Part shown: piece after piece, positions 32,282 through 42,844 of the stretch
Layout: each line of letters opens with the position of its first letter
How positions within the stretch are numbered: position 1 is the stretch's first letter
Assembly: GCA_030770425.1 (NCBI GenBank)
Contig: JASJFT010000113.1
Span: 1 to 64,000 of the forward strand
Source of the DNA: Darksidea phi
Taxonomy: Eukaryota; Ascomycota; Dothideomycetes; Pleosporales; Lentitheciaceae
Length of the DNA stretch: 64,000 bases
Reading direction: 5' to 3'
Position numbers and translations under genes: made by a program
The notes under the pieces: model-generated
The model's database searches: none
What the model saw: only the letters and a program-made list of their open reading frames with translations
What the model was told of the DNA's origin: nothing

Positions 32282-34002
32282 CTAGAAGTTCATAGTGCCG
32301 CCAGCATTGTTGAAATTCCCTTGGAGTGATTTGCCTCCACTCTGCGTCTGTATGTTCCCATTGAACACGTTGGCACCTTGATAGACACTCGAACCGTGTG
32401 GGCTATGGTCCTCCACCCTAGGTGGTTCCTCGATGTATCGCGGCTCTGGTGGTGGAGGCGGTCTAGGGTATCGCATTCCCTGTTCATATGGTGAATATCG
32501 GGGTGTGTAAGAGCCTGGGGGCGGAGACACTAGTACCCCGTCTGGTGCATACTGTGCGGGCCATGGCGGTGACGATGCGTACTGTCCGGAGAAACTAGGC
32601 GGCGCATGGCCATACTGATTCGGAGCTGTTGTGTATGGCGCAGGGCTTGTGCTATGAGAGATCGCGGGGTAGGGTGTTGCTTCATAGCGAGCGTGCATGC
32701 TGTACGCATTCCTTGGGTCCGCAGCATGATTGCCCGAGTAGGCTCCCGTAAGCGGATAGATCGGTGGTTCGTTTGGATTGGTCGCCGGTTCTGGACGTAT
32801 TCTGAGCAGAATCAGCATGTGGATACTTTACTGCTAGGAGGTGACAAACCCTGCCGCGTTGTGGCGCTTCTGAATTGTTTTGACCCAACGTCGAAGCTCG
32901 CCACTGACTGAGCGGTAGCCGGGGTCCGTAGCGCTGCTGAACTTGGTCATCTGAAATTAAAGGCACATACTTAGTGAAGCTCTATGGAGTATTGATCCTG
33001 AACTACGACTCCGTAGCAAGCATCAGGTGTTGAAATACTCACATCCATATGATTCGCGTGGATACCAATATAATTATATGATGGGAGGATAGCGGAATGT
33101 TTTGGGACGATCTGTATGTAGTTTCAGCAATATTGAGTCAGATATCATTGATATGAAACTTACCTCGCCCACTCCTCTGACAGGCAGCTCCTCGTAGAAA
33201 CAAGTGATATCCAATGATTTTCTGGTTTCTCTGGCCAAATTTCTAAGCATTCCATGGAACTCGCGTTGAACTCGAGCAAGGACCTCGGAGTTAGGCCGGA
33301 GTACATTGACGAGGTCCACATTGGCGGTTTTGACAGCATTGATCAGGCTTCCAGCAATTCCTCCCCACTGCGCAAGATCAGAGCCGCAGTGTGGCGTTCC
33401 AAGGAAACATATTCCAACCACGCTGTGAATGACATCCTGCAAATGAAGCTCTGGGCTGTTCTTCGAGTAGAGAAGCGCATCCTGATCAGTTAGAGGTACA
33501 AGGTCAGCGCGGCTCTCCACAGTAAAAACAAAGAAGAATTATAATATGTAACCACGGCCTAATATGGGAACCACACTACTATCGCTTTGTGGTTGGTTAC
33601 AAGCTGGGCATCTTAGGGACATACCTCAGTCACTAGTCCTCCCAGACTGTGAGCCACGAACACGATGGGTCGGCCCTCTGTGTCTGTTCGCTCTCGGATT
33701 TGTGTGAGAGCATTAATGAGATTTGCTGCGTGCTCTCCAATGCGATTTTGCGATGCCATAGCCCAGAAATGAGCAATGTCTGCGTCATAGCCATAGGTAA
33801 AGATTCTGGTGTGTGGGAGGTCGCTGGGTAGGAGGTCTTCAGGCCAAAACGTATTGCTGGATTTGGACGTCCATGTCGTGCTGCGGTTCCCAGTAAGGCC
33901 GTGTACAAAAACAACGCTAGAAAAGCTCGTAAGTAGTAGTCCTTCAGCTTTGGGCTCATAGCAAATATGGTCTCGCCCGTCAATGTCGAAGTACCATCTC
34001 AT
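32282..34002 (-). CDS. SesB-like alpha/beta hydrolase (lipase-type cell-death effector) with C-terminal amyloid motif
   Basis: Five minus-strand exons, 34002-33625, 33481-33164, 33111-33043, 32950-32850 and 32801-32282, give 1386 nt (461 aa), all in phase. The N-terminal half is a SERAC1/SesB-type serine hydrolase: VVFVHGLTGNRSTTW for the oxyanion region, FVAHSLGGLV with nucleophile Ser119, GICFLGTPHCGSDLA, and a late His (IHANHMD, His250/His253) completing the triad. A linker of about 130 residues, rich in Pro, Tyr and Ser, leads to a final 29-residue motif (433-461) that contains NVFNGNIQ and GNFNNAGGTMNF. Pfam describes this kind of tail as the SesB domain of fungal death-pathway proteins, the receiver of a sigma amyloid signal. 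The divergent neighbour NLR carries the matching motif. Expected role: a membrane-damaging or lipid-cleaving effector of regulated cell death. Confidence 0.88.
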
Positions 34003-35081
34003 CGGACGCTACACGTGATCGACAGTACTGTGAACAGCTATACAGCTCTATTATCGTGTATAAGGCGTGGGTAGCACCTCTAGTGGTAAAAACTCCTACC
34101 GTGTTTCGTGCGAACCTTAAAAAGAGACTCCTACCATACAGTCCAAAGAAATAGGAATAGGGTCAAATGGTAGTGGGATTGATAGAGCTCTGCAAAGCTC
34201 TATAGGAACTGGTAGAAGGGGATTTGTGTAGGACTTGAGATGTGGGAGAAGGGTTGCGCTGGACGTACTCTGCTATAGCCTGATCAGTATCGTGGCAGAT
34301 CTCTAGACCGTACACGCCCTTGGTAGTAAAGTTTTCATCAGTCTCATTTGGAGCTGACTGTGCTTGAACGGTGCTCCAAGGCCAGTGGGACATTATGGTC
34401 AAACAATCTTCAGAAACAAAGGCAAAAAACAGAAACTTTAGGGACGAAGAAGACAAACGGCGCATCAGCTGAGAAGATGATTCCTCGCTCGCTACGGGTT
34501 TAGCCTAGACTTTGGGTAATGCGCCACCGTATTATTACGCCCAGTCCCTAGAGAAGGCTGAGTTTTCGATTCGACAACCAATAATACGGCCCCCCCCCCC
34601 CCCTACAAATTTCTTTTCAAGAAGAATAGAGTCACAATACCGGATTATGAGGTTATTTAAAAAAAAATCTGTTTTCCGGAGTGGGTCCCTGTTTTGAAAA
34701 GCGTCTACCTCTATTACGCTCAGTCTAAAACTACTATAGACCCTATTCTCTGAAATGTACACTGGGCGTGACCCAGAGTATGTGGTATTGCTTTTAGGGT
34801 TAAAATACGTGGCTGAAACGGAAACCTGCTTTTGGCGACGCCGACATGTCGGCTAATTACCTTATGCATTATGATTCGCCAGCCTTGCATCACACCCTGT
34901 ATTCTGTAACACCTCCCTCCTCAGCTGTTCCAAATTTATCGAGGGTTAACTCTGAAGATTTTGGACATACCCCGCGAGTACAGCCCATTGCCCATCGGCT
35001 CCGCCGTCGCCTTGTCACCTTTTCAAATTCATGTCCAGAGAGCGCAACTCTTTCGAAGCTTTCCCCCGATAATAACCGAAT
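34003..35081. other. Shared upstream region of the effector/NLR pair
   Basis: About 1.1 kb between two divergent genes. It contains a 14-nt poly-C run (34590-34603). A minus-strand open frame at 34163-34465 has no known domain. An AT-rich patch lies at 34500-34760. The region should hold both promoters. Confidence 0.5.
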
Positions 35082-38000
35082 ATGGCTTCGTCGGCGAAGC
35101 ACTACCTCCAGCAGGCAGGCAACATATTTCATGGTTCGATGCAGGGCGGTGATGGCGGCGTCCTGTTCGCCGGCAACGTGAACAACCATGGCGGTACCAT
35201 GAATATCCGTAAGCGCACACACTGTTTCAATGCTGTATGTTTCCACGTCGGAGTGTAACTGTAGGGTTTCCTTTGAGCAGGGTTATTATCCTGTTCTCTG
35301 CCTATATCTGCTTTGAGGACCCCTGATTTTACCCTCAGACGTGGTAACTTACAAAAGAGATGTATCTCGAATGGCTTGACCTAACGATATTTAGAAACAT
35401 ACATGAAAAGTCTGGAAGAGCGTTTGAGGGAATGTCGCACGGCACTGCACCTCGGCTGGACGGATCCCTACGAAGATCGTGCCAAGATCATCTCTGTCAA
35501 AACTAAAAGAGGGCGGATTATTACGGCCCACTGCGAATGGATTATCAGCCATCCATTGTACAAAGCATGGGAGAATACTCGCACTCCTTCTCAGCTGCTC
35601 TGGATTACCAGCACGGAGGAACGCGGCAAGACCATGATGGCGATCCATCTCAGTAAGGAGCTGGAAAAGCTTGCCAGAACTACCACAGCGACTACGGTTC
35701 TTTACTTCTTCATTGAAAGACAAGACAAAAAGGGTACAGCGGTAGACGTGCTCATGGGTCTTATCAGGCGTTTCACAGAGGTGCATGCAGACCTAATCAA
35801 CCACTTATTTGAGGTTTACGACTTGCAGAAGGACCAGCTGTTCGGTGCGAATGGCATCGAGGCTCTTTGGCGGATCTTCATGAAAATGGTCAGTGACACG
35901 ATAGCAGGCCAAGTGTACTGTATCATCGATGGTCTGGACTACTGCTCCGATGATTCCCTTCGACGGCTAGTAGGGCTAATAACGAACTTCTTCCTTGATG
36001 AATCACAAACCGTTGTAGACGAAAACACGAATGCGGACCTGTACAGCCAGGGGCCCTCCGGCAGCTACGCATCACCATACAATCAAGCGAGTCCTTATCC
36101 ACACGGAGCGCCTCCCGGCTATCCTCAAACCAGCCAAGCAAGTCCCTATCCAGAGAGTCCGTATCCTCAAAGGACGCCTTCCGGTCCTAGCAGCGCACAG
36201 AGACGTTACGGACCAAAACGTGGTGCTGGGCTAAAGATGATCCTTGTTAGTCGACAGAAACCTGAATGGATGGTAGATCAGCTCTCTGAATTTCCGCGCA
36301 TAGACATTGGTGTTCGCGGAAGAAAGAATGGCGCTATCAGTGGGTCAGCAGCTCCGAAGCCTGGGAGAAGAGCACCAACACTGGCGGATGTTGCTACTAC
36401 AGTGATGCGAAGGCAGACACAAAATAAAGGAAATAGCAGTGCCTCTGCGGAGTCTCAGATATTGTCGACACACACGCAGGTCTCCACGCCGAATCCACTC
36501 CCACCGCTAGAGCCAGGGAGCTCTTCGCACGCGATATCCCAACCACCCCACGCAATCTCGTCAATACAGACGCCCTCTGTGCAAACATCAATTTCCACAG
36601 CGAACGCACTCCTTTATCCAAAACAAAACGGCAGTTCTATAGGACAGCTGTCAAACACACAGACCCAGAATTCAATAATTCCCTCATCTCCACCTACCTG
36701 GCAGGACAACTCGAGCACTATCCCTTCTGCTAGGCCGATTTCACCTCCTGCCACTCCAGCCCCTGCTCCTAGACCGTCTCTGCCTACCACCCAACCATAT
36801 CAGCAGGACGCACCACCCGCTCAGCCACAGGTTTTCGAACTTGATCCCTCTCCTGCCATCAAGTACAGTAGTGCCTATCTATCAACCTCTGTAGCATCAG
36901 TCCTTGATGAATCTCAGTACACGGAAGAGCCACCCCAGTACGCTCAAGAGGAAACTAGTACGGCATACGGCGACGATAAGAAGGATGAGAATGGTAGCGT
37001 AGGTGTTGACATGGACTTCGAGGATCCAGCACTCCGACTCTACATCGAAGCCAAACTGGAAGAACTGGCAGTCGAGCGACAATACCCGACAGAGATACAG
37101 TCATACATCATTACCGCCCTTGAACACCGAGGAGACGACACTTTCCTCTGGGTCGATTTCGCTATTGAGGAGATCCGAAAAGTCGACCTTGCCCACATCG
37201 AAGCTGTCTTGAACTCCATTCCACCAACGCTAACTGAGATGTACATATACATACTCTTGAACATCCCGCCGGGGCTCTTAGACCTTGTAGCTGGACTACT
37301 ACGCTGGACAGTTTGCGCGAAGCGACCCTTAGACCTCTTGGAGTTGACTTTCGCGTTGAATTTGTCGCATTATCATGCTAATGATGCGACGAACTACCTT
37401 CTCAATGCGATATATGCATGCGGCAACATGTTAACAGTTAGTTCAGAAGATGGAACGGTCAACATTGTCCACAGCTCACTCGTTGACTTCTTGAGTGGAG
37501 CATCTTCGCCGATTCTTGCGGATCCTCGGCTCTCTAGATTCGTCATACGTCCTACACAAGCCGACAGTGACATTGCCAATTTCTGCATTTCTTATTTGGA
37601 GGCTGGTTGCTGCAAAGAAGGTCCGATCTGTCTAGCCGAGAACGAAGTGCACTACAACCAACGTGTCGCCCAGTTTCCCTTCATGCCCTACGCAGCCAGC
37701 TTCTGGGCGGAACATCTCCGAAACGCAGTGGTTTCATATCTCAATCTTTCTTCACCGTTCTTCCAACCCAAGTCAGCGATCCGGAAGAACTGGTGGCAGA
37801 CATATTGGGCTTTCTCCACGGGAAAGGGGACCGGGTTAGCACCCATGAACTTCACACTTTTGCATCTTGCGGCGTATCTAGACCTTGTTCCACTTGCGCA
37901 GCATATGATGCAGAAGGGGGATCTGCCCTCCAGATTGGACAAGAGAGACTCACATGGCTATTCCCCAATAGACTACGCTGTAACCCGCGGCCATTCAGCC

Positions 38001-40253
38001 ATGTTCCAATATCTCATCCGCGCAGGGGCCAGCCAGAAAGGCAACGGCGAATCCTTGTTAGAGCTTGCGTGTCGGAAAGGGCAGCGAGAAATCGTATCCT
38101 TACTGATTGATATGGGCTACAACGTCAACATGCGTGCCAGAGGTATAACAGTCAAGGAAACCATGTACTTTATGACGAAATGGCTTCCTGGTGTTATAAG
38201 CGAAGGCCTAGAATACGACCGCGATGCCTGGAGTTTGATGTTTCGAGACGTCGGAATAGATGAGTTGACACCATTAGGCCAGGCGGCTATATTCGGACAC
38301 AGTGCCGTTATTGAGTTGTTACTCAATCGAGGCGCGATTGTAGATGCCGGTACTACTAAAGGATTTACGCCTTTACATACTGCGTCGTATACTGGGCAGA
38401 TGGAATGCGTTCGGCTTCTCATTGACCGGGGAGCTACAATAATGGTACGGACGGTAGATCAATGGCTCCCTCTTCATTTCGCGGCTTTGAGAGGAAAACT
38501 TGCGGTTGTGGAATTTTTCCTTAACCGGGGTGTTCCGATTGAGTCGATAACGGTCAAGTTGAAAAGTGCACTTCATTTTTCTGCTTATGCGGGTCATGCA
38601 GATGTAGTACGCCTTCTTATCGAGCGAGGCGCAAACGTCGAGCTGAAATCTCACAAAGGGGAAACGCCGCTCCATCTTGCTACAAGGAATCTGAAGCCAC
38701 AGGTCGTCGAGCTCTTGCTCTCGTTCGGCGCGAACCGGGCTGCTGTTACCAATGAGGGAAAGACTGCTCTCGATCTTGTGCAGACGTCAACGACTATTCT
38801 TGGACAAGAGTGTAAGAGAATACTGCAGACGTTCGGATCCCAAGGATATACGCCATGGACGCCGCCGCAAGCTCCCGGTGCAGCAACAGCAACTGGAACC
38901 ACAACTGCAGCCGGGACAGAAACAGCGTCTACGAGTAGTACTTCTACTGAAACACGACAAGGCCCAATGGAGCCAATGTCGGTGCAGAGATTTACGCCTG
39001 CACAAGCTCCGAAGTCTTGGCCCATTCAAGGATTCCAAGCCAATGTCTCTTTGCATCGGGAGTTTTTACCAGCTCAACCTACACCAGAGAACACATATGC
39101 TGCAGGGGCCCATGCAATGCAACAACCAATAAACACAGGACATCCTTCAAATTCTCAGCCGAATTTCCATCAGACCCAGCCGCAACCTGTACAAGGACAA
39201 TCAAAATTCACTTACGATGCTCAGGCGACCTTGCAACAACAGTTTACAGAGTCGCAGTACGCTACGCCTTTCGACTCGCCATCGGGGCCTCCTCCACCAT
39301 ACACACCGCCTGCCGCGGGCAGTAACGTGTACAATTCTTCGAATTTCCCGGAAAAGTCACCCTCTGCAACCATGTCGACGAGTACATCAAGTGCAAATCT
39401 ACGGCAAACACCGGATGTGCAGTCAGCTATTCCAGCTCACCAAAGATCAATGGACACTCCCCAGAATAACGCCACCGCCCCAGCAACAGTATCTCAACAG
39501 TCTACTGGGCAATTGGGTATGATTCAGATGATGAATGCGATGCCAATATCTAATAGAGCATCTACATCGACGCAGCCGTCAGCAGTACCGAATCCTTCTC
39601 AGCCATCGTTCACGCCGCCTTTTACTCACTCTCAATCATACCCATCACCAAATCCTCCAAATCGGTCGGCATCAATGACTTCGGCGTATTACCCATCTCC
39701 CGTTCCAACTATCCAAACACCCGTATCTCCCTTGACCGTCCCTCCACAGCCCGCAACCGCACCACCCATATCATCCTACCAACCCCCCTCCTCTCCAGTA
39801 TCGCCTATGCAATCCTATCAGCAACAATATCAACCCTCTCCTCAAGTTCCCCAGGCGCAAAACACCCGTAGTCATTCTGTTAACACGAATCCCTATACAC
39901 CATCGCCAACCTCGCAGTTCCTTAACCCAAGCCCAACGCCACCGTATTCACATCAGCAGCCACAACCAACACAATCTCCTCAATTTGCAGGGAATACGAC
40001 TGCAAGTACGTATAACTCGTCGTTCGAGTACAGTGCGCCAGCGGTTGTGGCACCGTACAATCCGAACATTGGACAAATACCAATGGGAGGACCAGCAAAT
40101 GGCGGTGGATATTGGCAAGGGCAAGTTCAAGGACAGCAGATGAGTAATCAAGGAGGGCACGGAATGGGAAATGGAATGTTATTTGCGCCACCGCCTACCA
40201 CACCGGTGCTGCAGAAGAAGAAAAGTTTTCTTGGAGGTTTGAGGGGTGGATAA
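35082..40253 (+). CDS. NLR: sigma amyloid motif - NACHT - ankyrin repeats - disordered tail
   Basis: Large STAND-type receptor of 1661 aa. Exon 1 (35082-35208) is joined by a 186-nt intron to 35395-40253, in phase. Exon 1 encodes an N-terminal amyloid signalling motif (residues 14-42, with NIFHGSMQ and GNVNNHGGTMNI) like the Pfam NACHT_sigma domain. The NACHT part follows: QLLWITSTEERGKTMMA, with GKT at 120-122, where Ser replaces the first P-loop glycine. Then come VYCIIDGLDYC as Walker B (216-225), LKMILVSRQKPEW as the sensor strand, and TFLWVDFAIEEIRKVD through a winged-helix-like region. Low-complexity insertions interrupt NACHT at about 250-320 and 350-585. Ankyrin repeats occupy about 861-1184 (for example DELTPLGQAAIFGHSAVIE and GETPLHLATRNLKPQVVELL). 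A Pro/Gln/Ser/Thr-rich tail fills 1185-1661. Ligand binding by the repeats should trigger oligomerisation and amyloid templating of the adjacent SesB-like lipase. Confidence 0.9.
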
Positions 40254-40469
40254 GAGTGAAAATATGAGAAACAAGTCCTGAACGCTCTTTTTGGGTAGCT
40301 TTGAGAGGAGTGGTGGACAATATCATATCTCAGTGACATTGGTTTTACGTGGTGGAAGGTTGGCGCGATCGTGCAATACTGCCGCCAAATCAATTTCATT
40401 TTACGTAGTTTCTTTGGTAAATATGCTTTGAATATTGATTTCGCTATTCACTCCAGAAACCCAAGCTAA

Positions 40470-40973
40470 CTATCTGGTTTTGGAATCAATGTCCCACACA
40501 ACATAAATCTGCCCAAACAAGTCCGTTACATCGATAAAGAGCAATAGGGCTTCCAACATCTTTCCTTTCAAGCCGGCCTTTCTCAGCTGTGCGAGTGCAA
40601 CCTCCATGCACTGGCGCTCAAACCGAGCAAGCTCCATCAAATCTTCCTTAGCCTTTGCGTCGCGCACGTCTCTGTTTCTTCGATCTGAGTTATCCCAGCC
40701 GCAGTTCTATTTTCTGTCTCCGACCGTTTAGCGCATTGTTTGGCCTCCGTCTCTTCATCCCAGGCTCTCTTCTCGTGCTTTCCAACATTATCTCCCGAAC
40801 TCATGCCATCCATATCAGGCGCATAATTTCGCTCAAGCCGAGAGTCCGTGCCGCAGCACCGAACCCACCGCATCCATGCAAGCTATCGCACGATACATGG
40901 CCTTAGAGCTCTTCAGTCCCATCCCATGACCGAAGTAGGTTAGATAATCACACCTTGCTAGGAAGTTCGTCAT
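40470..40973 (-). pseudogene. Partial minus-strand gene (C-terminal part), family uncertain
   Basis: The segment 40680-40470 reads DAKAKEDLMELARFERQCME and continues to ALLLFIDVTDLFGQIYVVWD before the stop, which is clearly protein-like. It can start after an AATAG acceptor near 40713. Upstream an open stretch, 40973-40831, reads FGHGMGLKSSKAMYRAIACM and then MDAVGSVLRHGLSA, and a hydrophilic frame lies between. The whole resembles the end of a larger enzyme. The DVTDLFGQIYV ending faintly recalls aba3-type terpene synthases of abscisic-acid clusters, but I hold that only as a guess. The 5' end would run into the P450 gene, so the copy is probably truncated. Confidence 0.4.
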
Positions 40974-42535
40974 GATTTACCTTGTAGGACTAACTGTCGT
41001 CACCCTCGTACGTATTAACCAAGCAGTACATTCAGATTACTAATACTTAGTACTTTGCCCACTCCTTCATATACAACCTATACTTCCACCCTCTGGCAAA
41101 CATCCCCGGTCCCCTCTTTTGGCGGTCTTCGCGCCCGGGTTTCATATGGTCTATGGTACGGGGGAATCTAGCTCGAGATATCCGCAAAATTCACGAGCAA
41201 TATGGCGACATTGTGCGTACTGCACCTGACGAGGTCTCGTTCGCTCGTAAGGAGGCATGGTTAGAGATATTTGGACAGCCAACCGGCGGAGCATTGCCAT
41301 TTTACAAGAACCCCATTTTCTTCAAGAGTCCGCCTGGTCAACCAGAGAACCTTGTCACTACTATCAATCTGCAGGAGAACCAGCGCATGCTACTCGCGTT
41401 CACTGAACGAGCATTGCGCGTGCAGGAGTCGGTCATCATCAAGTATTCGATATTCTTGATGGATAAACTACAAGCAATGGCGACCATACCAGAAACGGTT
41501 GATAAAGGTGCGGACGTCAACATGAATGACTGGGCCAACTTCTTTGCATTTGATCTTATCGGAGATTTAGCCATGGGCGAAAACTTTGGGTGTATGGAAG
41601 GCAGTTCCTACCATCCGTGGGTGAAGATGCTATATGCCTATCTCAAAGGTGATGTGTCCCTCTTTGCTCAATCATTAAGGCTTATGAAGTATAGTCATGG
41701 TAATGCTCGCGGCAACTCGCTACTACCCGCTACTCGAGAAGATCCTCATGGCTCTCATCCCCTCGAGCATGAGGAAGATTCAACGACGAATGAACTCAGA
41801 GAAGTCTCGCGACGACTTCATGACTTCTCCAAGATGAGCCGTGAAGAAGTAGAATCCACGTATCAGATGCTTATCATCGCGGGCAGTGAGACCACAGCTA
41901 CAGTGCTCGTCGGCACCATCAGCCATCTTGCCCAAAACCCAGACAAGAAGAAGAAGAAGCTTGGAGATGAGATTCACGGAAAATTCACTACTTCCAACGA
42001 CATCAACGTAGCCTCCACCAAGGACTTGACGTATCTGACCGCTTGCATTGAAGAAGGGCTCAGACTTTGCAATCCTATTCCTGCTGGTTTACCACGATGC
42101 GTACCATCCACTGGGGCGACTGTTTGCGGACATTGGCTTCCAGTACATGTAAGCACCTTTTCGTCATACACTGGGCAGTGGCTGGCCTCATCATAGACGA
42201 ACGTTATTGTGAGCCCCACGGATATTGCGCATAACCCGAAGAACTTCCAAAGAGCTGCCGAGTTTATTCCCGAACGGTGGCTCCCTGCTGAAACATGCCC
42301 ATCGGAATTCCTCAATGATGCGCTCGACAGTCAGTTCCCTTTTGGTACTGGTCCCCGTCATTGCCCTGGAAAGCTGTTGGCATGGTCCGAGATTAAGATC
42401 GTACTTGCAAAGCTGCTGTTCCAGTTCGATGTTAACGTTGTGCCGGATAAGCTACTGGTTTGGGAAGATCTGGGGACTTTCATTGTCGTTGAAAAAGAGC
42501 CCATTTACATAAACATCAAGCCAAGGGTGATTTAG
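40972..42535 (+). CDS. Cytochrome P450, with a locally frame-shifted segment
   Basis: Membrane-bound haem monooxygenase resembling fungal CYPs of secondary metabolism. Exons 40972-41007, 41051-42148 and 42197-42535 keep one open frame of 490 aa. The short N-terminal helix leads into FIYNLYFHPLANIPGP and IHEQYGDIVRTAPDEVSF. I-helix AGSETTAT, ExxR (EEGLR), PERW (FIPERW) and the haem loop FGTGPRHCPG are all intact. Between about 41690 and 41825 the open frame reads nonsense, while the +1 frame reads ATRYYPLLEKILMALIPSSM and then MRKIQRRMNSEKSRDDFM, the expected P450 sequence. So two compensating frame changes enclose about 45 residues. Either the gene is damaged, a very short intron is involved, or the sequence has indel errors. 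A KKKKK run (AAG repeat near 41946) sits after the I-helix. Confidence 0.8.
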
Positions 42536-42844
42536 ACCGTTTGTAAATCAAATCCAGATACCGGTATGGACGGCCCGAAGACGGCTCATCATGTCCGTTG
42601 TAGAAACAAGGCGAGAGTTGGTTCTTCAGCAAGCGGCCGTATTTTCCAATTATTATATGAGCTCAAGCAACAATTTAGAAAAGCCGTTTCCGTACTACTA
42701 TATCCACCTTTCTCAAATCCCATATAGCGCAATGGATGCATCCACCTAGAGCAAGAAAGCACGTAGGTTCACGGTAGGTACCATTATACATAGTCAAGAC
42801 TAAGTATCAGACTTCACTATGGCGGCGAACATCCGGCTTGACGT
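42536..42844. other. Convergent intergenic spacer
   Basis: Short spacer between the 3' ends of the P450 and GH43 genes. Nothing notable seen. Confidence 0.5.

Noticed and set aside
37607..38110. Second plus-strand gene inside the NLR region
   Set aside because: Off-frame shadow of the NLR coding sequence; the NLR frame carries the ankyrin and NACHT similarity.
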